Position numbers and translations under genes: made by a program
Shown: one piece after another, positions 37,107 to 48,241 of the stretch
How the letters are laid out: every line of letters starts with the position of its first letter
Numbering within the stretch: the first letter of the stretch is position 1
Origin: Smittia aterrima
Taxonomy: Eukaryota > Arthropoda > Insecta > Diptera > Chironomidae
DNA length: 64,000 nt
Reading direction: 5' to 3'
Assembly (NCBI GenBank): GCA_033063855.1
Contig: CP093831.1
Coordinates: forward strand, 21,638,001-21,702,000
Notes under the pieces: generated by a model
Told to the model about the DNA's origin: nothing
The model's input: only the letters and a program-made list of their open reading frames with translations
Database searches by the model: none

Positions 37107-37714
37107 GGGTTTTTCATCCGAAGGATGGAACACCTTATTGTGATCGCTTTGTCCGTGGTCCGTCTTCCGTGGTCCGTGATTGAGATATCTCGCGAACGCG
37201 ATGAGCTAGCGAAATAATTTCTTCACCAGTTTCTTCACCAGTTGATAGAGAATTTGAATACGAAAAACCACTTTTGAGGATTTTTGGCTAGCTTATCAGG
37301 ATCGGGCCCACGGGCTCAAAACCTGGAATCTCGAAATAAGTTTTATCGAAAACGGAAGCACATTTCAGCTGTGACTTGTTCACAAGAAGAGATCAGCATG
37401 TTAAATCGAGTGCATGGATCTTATAGCTGACCAGATCTGGGTCCACCTCTGGGTCAAGATAAAGCAATAAATCCCAGAAAATCCTAGCTCCACACATTGG
37501 ATCTATCTCTGGCCAGCGCCAAGTGAACCTTCTTTTCCTTTGGAGTTAGAGCTTTGAATTCTTCACATAACATGATCAGCTCGACTTGATAAAGCAACAA
37601 ATCTTAGAAATTCAAAGCTCCACACTTTGGATCCACCTCTGGTGAGCTCAAAGTGAAACTTTGTTCCCTTTAAGTAAAATGTCCCCTGTAACCAGTCCAA
37701 CGGATGAAAAACCC
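37107..37714 (+). mobile_element. 608-bp non-autonomous transposon (MITE) flanked by TA
   Basis: Perfect terminal inverted repeats GGGTTTTTCATCCG / CGGATGAAAAACCC, with TA on both sides (37105-37106 and 37715-37716). TA duplication points to the Tc1/mariner superfamily. The interior has two related blocks (each with a GGATC..CCTCTGG-like core near 37,440-37,520 and 37,610-37,640) and no transposase frame. Confidence 0.8.
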
Positions 37715-37716
37715 TA

Positions 37717-38287
37717 CAGTAAGTTCGGTACGAACTGCTACTGCCACTTGTTACATTTCTTTACTACATTGTTCGCTGAGCAAACTTTGGTTCGACATCA
37801 AGCAGCAATCCGTAACGAATTTCGAATTCAAAAGATTTAAGATCAACCCTTTAAGATCAAATAATGAGTGTCAAAACATTTGATTGACCCCAATCAGCTT
37901 TCTGTCGCACAACGATCGTCAATCGTTTTAGTTTTAATTCTACGTTCGAACACGTAACAAGTCTTCATTTTAAATCGTTCCGTCAAAGTAAAGTTCTGGT
38001 AATTTGACACTTTTCTATCTTTCCGATCAATTTCCTAATTAAGTTTTCACACGTAATATAGTTCTTGACGTTGTATTCGATCGACAAATCATTTTATATG
38101 TCTCCCGAAGCTAGGAAGTAAAAACCTACTTTGGTAAGATAAGTTCACATGTTTTACGATGATCAAAATGTTCACAAACAGTTTTCAATGTACATTTTAG
38201 GGTTTTCTTCTTTATCATCGAATATAAATAAACCAACTATCAACCCGATTCAATTGCTGTTATCTGAGTTTTTACAGTCCGCTCAAA
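37717..38287. other. Spacer before LipC 3' end
   Basis: AT-rich; not obviously shared with the core unit. No gene or element is recognised. Confidence 0.4.
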
Positions 38288-39701
38288 TTACACATCAAGG
38301 ATAAACAGATTATCCATAAGTTGACGGTAAAGATATTTATTAGCTTTCTTTCCCCAAGGGAAGTCCATGTGATTGAATCTATGACGAATTACTACAACCT
38401 CTGGGCATTTCTTATTGCTGAGTTTGCTGAAGAGAGTTTTCGAATCTTCTACTGTACTTATCGGATCGTTTATTCCGGCATAAATGCAGAAGGCAGCTGT
38501 CACTTTAGACAAATCGAATTCTTTCACAGTCTGGCCGTAATGTTCTTGGTAGTATTGAAACTTTTGACTTATAATGAGCTGCGCGAAATGAGAATGTTGT
38601 CGCGAGGAGCCGCCTGTAAAATTCAATATAGTTTAAATAAAGTTATTTAATATTTGAAAAACAACTTTTACCTGCTGGATAAAATTTAAGAATGTTATAT
38701 AACCAAGCAGGATCAATTTGTTCAGGATCCGCGCCCGCAAAGTAGAAGAATACTTGTAAACAATACTCTCCTCCTCCTCTTTGACAAAATGCTCGTACGA
38801 AAGCAACTTCAGTTGAGTTGTGTGCCAAAAATTCTAATGATTTCTTATAGGCAAATGGATATGCAAAATATTTGAGTGCAGACCTCATGTTTGTCATAAA
38901 AACAAGTGGGGCTAGAAAATATTTCTTTTAAATAATATTACAATGATTTGGACGGAAAACTTACACATTGCTTGCACGGATTTGATTTTATCGTTATATT
39001 CTGGACGTACCGAGAGCATTACCAAAATCACTGTCACTCCTTGGCCTTGTCCGATGCAATGAAGATTTGGTTGTTTAGTTTTTTCAAGGATATAGTCAAC
39101 CTGGGCCGGCGTATCAGTTACACCTAAATAATCGAAGATTATTTAATTCTTTTTCACTTCTCTTTAAAAATTTAATTTACCCATTTCTTGCCAACTGAAC
39201 TTCCAATAATCGTGAGAAGTGTCTGGTGAAAGAGTCTGGTGAAATCTTGAGAACAAATTTCCTCTAGGATTTACAATCCAAACGTCAAAATCTGATAATT
39301 CACAAATTACACTTTCTACTGTCGAACTAATTTGAATTAACTTACCTTCATCAGCTAGCATATAAGCTAAGCTTTTTTCTTTGAGAATGGCCCAATCAAC
39401 CGAAGAACTTTTAATTCCCGGCATTACCAATGCAACTATTGGGTTTTCAGCTGGACTAACGCCTTTATAAATTCTACACATACTCAAGATGTAGCCGTCG
39501 TATGTTGTCACGTAATGTATCTCGAGAGTATATTCGGCTGAAATTGCCATCGCTTCCTTTATGGCAAATTTGTTTAATTTAGTTTTTTTTATAATCCTTT
39601 GTTTTGATTTATTTTACCCTTAGTTCTTGTTCGTCTGCCTCAGTTTGTAATTTTTGTGCCAAGGCGACTACAGCCAACACAGCAAAAATTAAAATTCTCA
39701 T
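38288..39701 (-). CDS. LipC: lipase-like protein of second subfamily, predicted dead
   Basis: Signal peptide MRILIFAVLAVVALAQ, then the acid-lipase fold with GYILSMCRIYKG, DVWIVNPRGN, and a last exon with IYAGINDPIS and FNHMDFPWGKKA. The elbow, decoded from about 39,040-39,060, reads CIGQGQGVTV: Ser is Gly, and the preceding His is Gln. Introns sit at the same places as in LipA. The protein is clearly diverged from LipA/B/E and closest to LipF and LipG. The frame is open across all exons I could join. No IR lies directly upstream; LipD and its insertion follow. Confidence 0.75.
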
Positions 39702-39760
39702 TTTCTTATTTCTTCGTGAAAGTAAATTTAAAAGTGCTGATAATTTTCAAAGTGCCTCCT

Positions 39761-39768
39761 CTTTTATA
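39761..39768 (-). promoter_or_regulatory. TATA box of LipC
   Basis: TATAAAAG on the minus strand, about 60 bp before the LipC start codon, matching the position in the other lipase genes. Confidence 0.7.
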
Positions 39769-41019
39769 GACCTTAATGAGTGTCTAACTATCACTGTATT
39801 GAAAGAAATGTCTTGGTCTGGAACTTATTTTGTCCATTTCACTAGACTATAGCAGAGCCAACGTTGATAAAACTCCACGTGGAAATATTTCCTCTTCAGG
39901 TTTTCTGTTTTTAAAGAAAGCCTTTCTGATTTACAGTTAAAGTTCAACGGTTTTACGAAATTTTAGTTAACTAACATATTTGTTGTAGCTTAATAAAATG
40001 AACTAAATACGAGTTTCGTTGAACTTTCAGAATAAAAAGTGTTTACTGGTACTCCCAATTTAAAACGTACGGCGGTCATTAATCCTTGTAGACATATTGC
40101 AAATGACACATATTCAATATCTGTCTTGTTATTGTTTAATGAAACCAGACTCTTCAAATATCTGTTACGAGTTCATAAAAAACAACAATTTTCACAAAAG
40201 ATGATTGAATGAATGCATTTCGATTGAAAGATGAAGAACTCGATTTTAAAATCTTTCGAATGCCGCATTGTCGTATACAGAATAATATTCTTCCTTCCTT
40301 CGTCATAAATATTGAAATGATATCGAATCTAATTTAAAAAGTAGAAATTTAAAAAGGTAGAAAGAATGTGGTTGTCAAAAAATCAATGAAGCAACAAATT
40401 GATAAAAAAAATTAAGTATCTAAAAAAAACAAATTGTTTCTTGATAAATTAGTAAACAGGATCTCTAAATTCTAATAAAAATAAATGAACAATATAATAA
40501 TAATAAGAATTGGCTTGATGTGGAATTCTCTTCTCCTTTCCTTCTGTGGCGTAACGCTCGACTTTAGCACAACTGGCGGCGAAAAAATGAATTGGGCGTC
40601 GTTGTGCATTAACCCAAAACTTCGGAAAACTCGGGAAAACTTCGACGGGCAGCAACGCCGCACGGGGTGAACTAGTTACGTATAGTTAAAAATAATATTT
40701 TTGGCCGCATATGGAAAAGTAGAGCTTTTGAAAGTCTCGAATGAATTTGCAATGTGCTTTTAGATAAAATGAATATTTTCAGAGCTTAAGAGTAAACGTG
40801 AAGTGGTTATGAAAATTGCCTAAAACTTTGCGAAAAAATATTCTCTTCGAACAAAGTTCGAGCTTAAAAAAACAATTTTTTTTTTGAATTTAAATTTAAC
40901 TCGAATTCGATTTTTTTTGGTATAAAATCTACTTTTTAAAGAAATAAAGAACGAACTACATTACACACAGTCCACAGACAAAATTTTAATATGTTCCAAT
41001 CTCGGATAAAAAGTTTATT
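39769..41019. other. Spacer LipC-LipD, homologous to spacer LipF-LipG
   Basis: Aligns with 55,820-57,780 (for example AGTAGAGCTTTTGAAAGTCT and AATATGTTCCAATCTCG in both). Here it lacks the LINE but has a GC-rich insertion at about 40507-40675. Confidence 0.6.
40507..40675. mobile_element. GC-rich insertion of unknown type in LipC-LipD spacer
   Basis: About 170 bp absent from the homologous spacer near 56,550, and much richer in G+C than its surroundings (AACTGGCGGCGAAAAAATGA). The left edge follows an ATA microsatellite. Part of it (40593-40640) reappears inverted inside LipD at 41228-41270. Probably a transposon fragment, class unknown. Confidence 0.45.
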
Positions 41020-41580
41020 TTACCCATATTTTGCCAACTGAAATTCCAATATGTCGCTGGGTTTAAATCGTCATTGTACACTTGTGAGAACGTGTTGCCT
41101 CTAGGATTTCCAATCCAAACGTCGTAATCTAACAATTAAAGATTAACTATTGTCACTATCGAATTAAATTGAACTAACTAACCTTCATTAGCTAATATAT
41201 ACGGTAAGCTTTTTTCCTTGAGAATTTCCGAGTTTTCCGAAGTTTTGGGTTTATGCACAACGACGCCCAATCAACTGAAGAGCTATAAATTCCCGGCATC
41301 AAGAATACAACTTTCTTTCCTCCAGCCGAAACTTTATAAATTCTACACAAACTCAAGATGTAGCCGTCAGACGTTGTCACGTGATGTACCTCGAGTTCAT
41401 ATCCAGTTGCGATTGCCATAGCGGCCTTTAAATATTTTTACTCAATTATTTTGTTTCTAAAACACTTCCTTTAGATTTTACCGTGATTTTTGCTGTCTCA
41501 CTAGCCAGAGTATCTGGTTCTAGATGAATTTGTGCTGCTGAGTAGCTAACAGCCAACAAGGCGAAAAATATAATTCTCAT
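41020..41580 (-). pseudogene. LipD: truncated lipase-like copy with templated insertion
   Basis: Only the signal-peptide exon and exons 2-3 remain. The alignment to LipA ends just past exon 3 at about 41,020, so the elbow, Asp and His exons are gone. Exon 2 is also interrupted: after SSSVDWV-equivalent codons an insert of about 45 bp (41228-41270) replaces and shifts the frame, giving ASLCINPKLRKTR and a stop. The insert is an inverted copy of sequence at 40593-40640. The TATA box and signal peptide are intact. Confidence 0.85.
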
Positions 41581-41650
41581 TATTTGCTAGTTTCCTTAGA
41601 TCACTATGAAAGTAAACTTGAAAGTGTTCACAATTATTAAAGAGTCTCCA

Positions 41651-41658
41651 CTTTTATA
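41651..41658 (-). promoter_or_regulatory. TATA box of pseudogene LipD
   Basis: TATAAAAG preserved about 70 bp upstream of the LipD start codon despite loss of the coding region. Confidence 0.65.
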
Positions 41659-42181
41659 GAACTTCGTGAGTGTTTTAATCTTCTTTGTACTAGAATATGA
41701 AATAATTGTATCGCTTGGTGTAATCGCCGCACAAGTCTGATTATTTAATAAAACAGCTTCTCGAACAGTCGGCAAGCGTCGTTAACCAATAAATTTGTTT
41801 CTTCGGTTATGGATAATGTTTTAGTTATCGAAAAATTGTACACTCTTTCTACGAGAACCACGAAGCTTTACGAGGCCGCAAACATTCCAACAATCTGTGA
41901 ATATGTTGACAAGTTGATAACCAACTAACCAATGCAATTATACCACGAACAGTCGTGACTTCAGATAAAAGAATTAAGAAGGGAGCATCAACAACACATT
42001 TTTTTCACATAATTGCAAGGTTTAAATTTTTCCTTGCTCAACTTCAAATTTCCAAAAGAGCTTAAAAGCAGTCACTCTGTTTTAAGAAATCATGTATCCC
42101 AAAACATGAATATCAAGCAAAATTACATCAAAAATGTTAATTTCTAAAACTAATTGAATAAGGTTTTTGTTAAATATCAGT
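41659..42181. other. Spacer LipD to insertion, with LINE tail
   Basis: Homologous to the LipA-IR1 and LipE-IR4 spacers. The decayed LINE tail lies at about 41985-42181. It stops at the target-site duplication of the 3.36-kb insertion. Confidence 0.55.
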
Positions 42182-42195
42182 TCAGTTTACAATTT

Positions 42196-45100
42196 GGGGT
42201 TGGGGGGTTGGGTTCTGCAGCAATAGTCCTACGCTGAGTAGGACCAAGGACCTCGTCTGAGGACCTGCCTAACCTATGCACGAGGCAAGAAGGTTTTCTG
42301 CTTGCCGTCCCTAGGCTCTCACTACAGGAGTGATCGCCCTTCGGGAATTGGAAGGGAAGGAAAAAGGAGATAGGATATGGACAGGGATGTCCCCCAATTC
42401 ACCATTGTGGTTGGGGGACTGGCCATTTCACAATTGCTAATGAGCAGTTCACAGGCTGATGCATTTTGGTATTTAAGCTGTTTAGTGTGAATCAGCTATT
42501 TGGCGAGGCCTTGTGAACAGATGTTGTTGATTCCGTTGCTTGAAGACAGAATTTGATGAGACAGAATTGAGTAAAATAGATTGCAGAAACTTAAGTCTAG
42601 TTGAGTTAGAAAAATTGATTGCAGCTTTCTGCAACGGTTTTCCATAATTCGATGATAAGTGATGAGCAGATCCATCAGCTCGGATGCTGTTTAAACTAAT
42701 GATCATTTGATGGTTAGGCAGTATCTGTAGCAAGCATTTGGAACTTGATGATGAGTGTGTACATTGAATCAATAATGCACTCACTCATGATGAGTTCCAG
42801 TTAGCGGCTAGGGTTGGCAGAATTCATCAATAAGGGATCCATCATCTCGGGTCCCTATAGTTTTCGTTCATTAGCATTTGCAGTAATGAGTTTGTTGAAC
42901 GTATCAGATAAAAGTATCTGTGAGAGCAGGTAGTTGGAACTTGATAATGAGTGTGTACATTTCTCGAACAGTGCACTCACTCATGATGAGTTCCAGATAT
43001 CGGCCAGAGTTGTTAAAATATTGTATAAGGATCTACAGTGAGCCATCAGCTCGGTTCCCTGTATTAGATCGTTGAGGATTTGCAGAAATAATTCAGAATG
43101 AGGGATCCATCATCTCGGGTCCCTGTAGTTAATGAGATCCATCAACTCGGATGCTGTTTATGTGATGAGACAGAATTGATGTTATAGCAGAAATTCATCA
43201 ATAAGGGATCCATCATCTCGGGTCCTTATAGTTATTAGACAGCTACAAGTCATTCGCACATTTACTTAATTGATAGACAGTAGCAGGCATTAGGAACTTG
43301 ATGATGAGTGTGTACATTGGATCATTAATGCACTCACTCATGATGAGTTCCAGTTAGCGGCTAGGATTTACAGAAATAACTCAGAATAGTGGATCCATCA
43401 TCTCGGTTCTCGGGTCCTTGATGATAGCCAATATCTGTAGCAGGCATTTGTAACTTGATGATGAGTGTGTACATTGGAATAATAATGCACTCACTCATGA
43501 TGAGTTCCAGTTAGCGGCTAGGGTTGACAGAATTCATCAATAAGGGATCTATCATCTCGGGTCCCTATAGTTATTTCGTTCATTAACATCATTTGCACTA
43601 ATGTATTTGTTGAACGCAAGCAGGTAAAAGTATCTGTGAGAGCAGATAATGGAACTTGATAATGAGTGTGTGCATTGGATCAATAATGCACTCACTCATG
43701 ATGAGTTCCATAAATTTGTTGTATAAGGATCTACAGTGAGCCATCAGCTCGGTTCCCTGTATTAGATCATTATGTTTATAGATTTTAAAAAGTTTCCGGT
43801 TCAGCTTCTCAGCATGAACCAGAATTAAAAACTCTTTTGGTGATAAAAGAGACATAATCCAATGTTCAATAAAAAGGATCCACCCTCTTGCCATGAATCA
43901 GTTGAATCATGTAAGTGGTAGATCCTGGAGAAACTGTTTTCGACTGTCACCTCGATGTTTGAATCTCTCAGGACGGAATTGCATAAAATACGATGAAAGT
44001 TAAAATGAAACAATCTAATCGAGTCTAGTGCGAATATAGGTTGAACATACAGTTTAAAATTTTGTTTAAAATTTGTACAGTTCAGCTTCCGCTTGAACTG
44101 TATCTTCTTAAAAATCTCTTCTGTTGCCAGAAGAGATGGAAAATAGCGATCAATAAAGGGGGTTCGCTGCTTGTTCTCAGTCAGCGACTGAGGCAAGCAC
44201 TGACCCTTTGGACGCTGATTTGACCGGACATTGATTGCTTTGAAATGTTGGAGTGTTGGTGAATTCCATGCTGATTCCAGCTTCCATTGTTGGTTCCAGT
44301 GAATGTTGCAAGCATTTATTGCGTTCCACCCATTCCATGGGAATTCTCGTTTGAGTTATGCTTGTGAGTGCGCTTCGCTTGGTTTCCATAAACAGTTGCC
44401 CAATTCGAATGTTGGTTCCAGTGTTGTTTTCAATAGCTTCTTCGATAGGATTCATCACTGAGTATTGTTGATGTTAAGCAGGTTGTTAGATAGCGTAACT
44501 TTGTTAAGGAAGCTAGTTTTAAATTGAAGAAAGACACGATGATGTTTCACTTTTACTTCGCAATGGGTTGTGTCTCAGATATTGAGTTGTGAGCCCCTCT
44601 TTAAGTTAGATTTTAGATTTTGGAAAACCAGATGTCGCAATGATGTTTGGATGGAACGGTCCGTTAGCTTGCAGTTGAGAATTCGTAGTGTTGTAATGAA
44701 TCGAGTTCAAATGTTGTAATGAATCGATGAAATGAACTTAGTTCCAGTCCAGTTCGGTCCAGATGTTCCCACTGAGCGTGAATGAATGAAGTCTCCTGAT
44801 GTCACAAGTTGCAGCCAACTGTTGTGTGTTCCTCTAAGACCGATTTAGCAGTGTGATCTTCTCACAGCCAGGGATTAGTCTTAGATTCCCAGAGTAGTGA
44901 CCGTTGTTTTGTCTGTCTCAGTACCAGAGTTGGCAAGTGACTTGATTGCCGTCTTACTTAAAAGAGGCAACGACCAGCAGATATATTAGGTGAACCTGCT
45001 CTATCTTCTTTAAGTTCGTATCAAGTTGAAGGTGACGTGCAGAATGAGAGTTGCTATTACTAACTTCTGCAGTACTTACAGTCAGACTACCTTCAAGTTG

Positions 45101-45557
45101 TGAACTGAAGATTATTCTTTTATCGAAGGAACCAACGTCAGTTAGACGACGCTTGTGCAGCGGATCGATACAGAGCTCAGTTTACCAATATCTCATTCAA
45201 CCCTCCGAAGGTCTAATGAAAGGCTTTGCAGCTTTAACAGTAGGTGATCTTCGGATGTTGAGTTTCCCTTTGATTTGATTGATTAATCCGTGCGCAATCA
45301 CCAGTTGTTTCACTCAAAAGAAAAATTAGAATGAATTTAATTTTTTGTGTCAAGGTTAGGATTCTTATCGAAATGATGTTTTGAAAATTTTGACTCTCAG
45401 GCCGTGTTATTGCGGAGAACTTTGGTTGCACTTGGTGCCGAGTTGGTTAATGATGGTATTGCAAGTTGTTTGGCTTGCTTGTCGCTTGATTTTCCAGTTA
45501 AAATTAATTATATACTTAAAATGTGTTGCAGCTACGCTGGACGTTTTCAGCGATCCC
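42196..45557. mobile_element. 3.36-kb insertion of unknown class with 14-bp target duplication
   Basis: Flanked by TCAGTTTACAATTT at 42182-42195 and 45558-45571; the empty site is seen in unit C near 51,500. The left end is G-rich (GGGGTTGGGGGGTTGGG), followed by several hairpins, including a perfect 9-bp stem GTCCCCCAA/TTGGGGGAC (42389-42397 and 42411-42419). A tandem-repeat zone at about 42,660-43,790 holds five 59-bp hairpin modules. No terminal inverted repeats, long terminal repeats or coding frame are visible. A 14-bp duplication suggests target-primed (LINE-like) insertion. Confidence 0.8.
42740..43709. repeat. Five 59-bp hairpin modules plus five short GGGATCC-type repeats
   Basis: Modules at 42740-42798, 42936-42994, 43293-43351, 43450-43508 and 43651-43709, each 59 bp. 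Each runs from GGAACTTGATGATGAGTG to CACTCACTCATGATGAGTTCC-like ends, which pair with each other as an imperfect inverted repeat. Between them the motif GATCCATCATCTCGGGTCC recurs near 42836, 43104, 43207, 43386 and 43544, and is itself weakly self-complementary. Confidence 0.85.
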
Positions 45558-45609
45558 TCAGTTTACAATTTCTTTTGCAGTTTGAAATACTGAGCATCAT
45601 GTGATACAT

Positions 45610-47689
45610 TTAAACATTTTTCTGCAATTCTTCTTCGATATTTACAACTATCATGACTTGTTCTGCAGATCTGCTAATTGTCTTCAACTGTTTGAACTTT
45701 GAATTCTGATGTCTCGAAGTATAGAAAGCTTCAAGAATGTATTTTGTGACGAGATAGTCCTTTAATGTTACCAACCACTCGAAGATGAACGCAATGACGG
45801 CCAGCAGCAAACTTGAAGTCCAAATGACAAATCCTGGTTCAAGCATTTTCATAGTTAATTTTTTTGTCTCATTGATTGTTCTAAAACGTTTTAGATCTGG
45901 TGATGGCCATTGCATTCCTGATAATTCACGAACGTTTTTGTTCCATGATGGACTTTCAAAAATTTGCTGCTGTTTTTGATCGTAAATCTGGCAAAAAGAA
46001 TGATGACGTGGAAACTTTAGTCCACAAACAGAGCCCTCCAAATCTTCTGTCTTTAAAGTTTTGAGAATTTCTTTTTGGTCGTCTATGTCATAGCTATTAA
46101 TTGGACTTATTTGATAGGCATTCCTTTCAAGACGTGAAGGTGAATCCTCGCCAGAAAAAACTTTTCCTCTGTGAATAAATGAAATACATCTGAATTCTGA
46201 AGACACAATGAAAAGTTTTCATTGAAAACTAAGCAAGGAGCTCTCACCTTCTCGAAATTTCTGATTCCGGATAAATTTTTGTGTAATTTTCCTGCATAAT
46301 AAAATTGTATCCTAGCTCAATCATCTCGTCAATGGTTTCGACTCCTGGTTTTCTTATATCTTTCTGCATGAACTCGAATGTTTTTCCTTGCCACGCTGTT
46401 CGAATGATCAAGCAATAAAGAATAAATGTCATCATGAGGAATCTGGCAAAGTTTCTTCTTGGCACAACATTTTGAGCGATTCCGAAGAAAGTTCGAACTA
46501 CGTTCAGCGATGGCGTAGTGACGTTCGATCCGATGACGAAGTCTCTTGTTGATCTGTTTACGCAACAATACAAAATGAGAATCGTCGCGAATGCAGCAAC
46601 GAAAAAAATTGCGATCAATAACCAAGTGAAGTGGTCGAAAGGCATCAGCAATTTCTCGTATTCAGAATAATAAAGTATGGGATCGTGCGTATACAAACGC
46701 GTATTTAAATAATCGATAGGGAAAGTTATGAAATTGATATCGAATCTGAGTAAAACAAAACTAATTTTTATGAATGAACAAAACTTTTTTTTAAGTGTAA
46801 CTCACGAATTGTTTTCTCTAATGAAACGATATCTGTCAATATCATTGAGACATCCTCTCGTGAGTAGAACATCTAAACTGGCTCCTTCAGGTCTTTTAAC
46901 CAAAGTAGCGTTTATGCCAATGTCAATTTTGATCTGAACCAACAAATCAACCATTGTTTGTAACGACGGATCAGCCATTCCTCTCGCATAGAAGACCGTG
47001 CATCCATGAAGGTTTGCCATCTTTGTCATCGAGAATTTATCATTTTCCCACATATCCGTGATTTTATCAAATTTGTTGACTTCAATCAACGTCAGCTCTC
47101 CACATTTTCCAGGAGAGAACCACAAGAAAGTCATAATTTTGATGTAACCTTCTTCTTCAACGAGGAAGTATTCGTATTGAATAATGTCCAAGAGATAAGA
47201 ATTAAAATCAGCTTCCTCATTCCAATCCTGATCTAATTCGACTATTTTGTTGTTATTTGCTCTTTCTGTGACATCGGCTTTGAGAGATTCAATTTCTTTG
47301 ATGGTGACGTTTTGGCAAAACACGAGGAGTTGTAGAGGTTTCAAATATTCGTTGTTCAGAACTAATTTCTGATTGAAATCCTTGACGAATGAGAAATTGC
47401 TGAATGTTATGAGTGCTGAGGAGTCGAGAAAGACTTTGTCTTGGTCCAGTTGTAAGTTCTTCAATTGAAATGGCATCGCGTTCTCGTTTAAACTCTTCAG
47501 AATCGATGACGTAATCGTTTCCGAGTCTACGCCATAATTGTTGATGAACATTCGCGTTTCCAATTGAAACAAGTGACGAGTGATGTTCCCAAATGCCTTC
47601 GACCAGGTTTGCTCCAAAGAATTCTCACTTAACAAAATTCCTTCGCACAAAACTCTCAAGAACAACAAAAATAAAGTAAAAATTTTCAT
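45610..47689 (-). CDS. IR3: divergent ionotropic receptor, intact
   Basis: Three exons with the same splice sites as IR1 and no stop. Signal peptide MKIFTLFLLFLRVLCEG; M1 FTWLLIAIFFVAAFATILIL; signature WQGKTFEFM; M3 FVIWTSSLLLAVIAFIFEWL; tail ending EELQKNV. Exon 3 is slightly shorter than IR1 in the S2 region (changes around YDIDDQKEILKTLKTEDLEG) and matches IR4 there. The 3.36-kb insertion ends about 40 bp beyond the stop codon, so it changed the 3' UTR but not the coding region. Confidence 0.8.
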
Positions 47690-47995
47690 TTTCACAAAGT
47701 TTTTTATTTTTAACTTAATAACTCGAAGAAATCCACTCAACTGAAGGAATTGAATGATTGTTGTCATATTCATTCGACAAAAATGTTCTGGACATGTTTC
47801 GATATGTTCATTTTCGATGATTTACATTATCTTCATAAGAAAATTTAATGTTACACTGTTCGTGATGGATCTCCGATAAAAGAAAAACAAAGGTATAATT
47901 GTCTTCTTCCTATCAAAAGACTGACACTCGGATAAAAAGGACGAAAAACCTTTTTTTTTAATAAAACAACATAAATTTAGTACGGGATAAAACGG
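47690..47995. other. IR3 upstream flank and duplication junction
   Basis: Shared with the other IR upstream flanks. Ends with ACAACATAAATTTAGT and ACGGGATAAAACGG directly joined to the spartin tail, the same junction as at 30,960-30,990. Confidence 0.6.
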
Positions 47996-48240
47996 GAGCC
48001 AATAAGCCAAGTGTCATCGAATGCTTTTGACACCGTCGGAAATTTGTACAACGTCAACAGAAATTTCAACATCATGACCCCGAAAGGTCTTGTTAAGTCA
48101 ACGGCGAAGAGCACTGGCAAAGGAATTTTGCAATCCGAAGAATTTAAACCAAAGGTTTTCCTGAACAAAAATTATTTCACTGGATCCGTGAATCTCTATC
48201 CAAATCTGGAAAATTTCGCAAAAGAAATCAATAAGCCTTA
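47996..48240 (+). pseudogene. Spartin 3'-end fragment, copy C
   Basis: Nearly identical to the last ~80 codons of spartin, still open to the original stop (KEINKP). It begins at the same GAGCCAATG point as copy B and has no start codon of its own. Better preserved than copy B, so unit C was copied more recently or was homogenised with unit A. Confidence 0.9.
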
Positions 48241-48241
48241 G

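Noticed and set aside
42740..43709. Hammerhead-ribozyme reading of the TGATGA-containing hairpins
   Set aside because: The modules have TGATGA but no matching GAAA core or cleavage triplet in the right order.
42740..43709. CRISPR array
   Set aside because: Repeats are hairpin modules with irregular spacing inside an insect mobile element; this is a eukaryotic genome.
42196..45557. LTR retrotransposon or Helitron
   Set aside because: No direct terminal repeats, no TG...CA ends, no CTRR end with an A/T insertion, and a 14-bp duplication, which those classes do not make.
48011..48240. Spartin fragment C as an independent small gene
   Set aside because: It lacks its own start codon and promoter, and begins at the duplication breakpoint.
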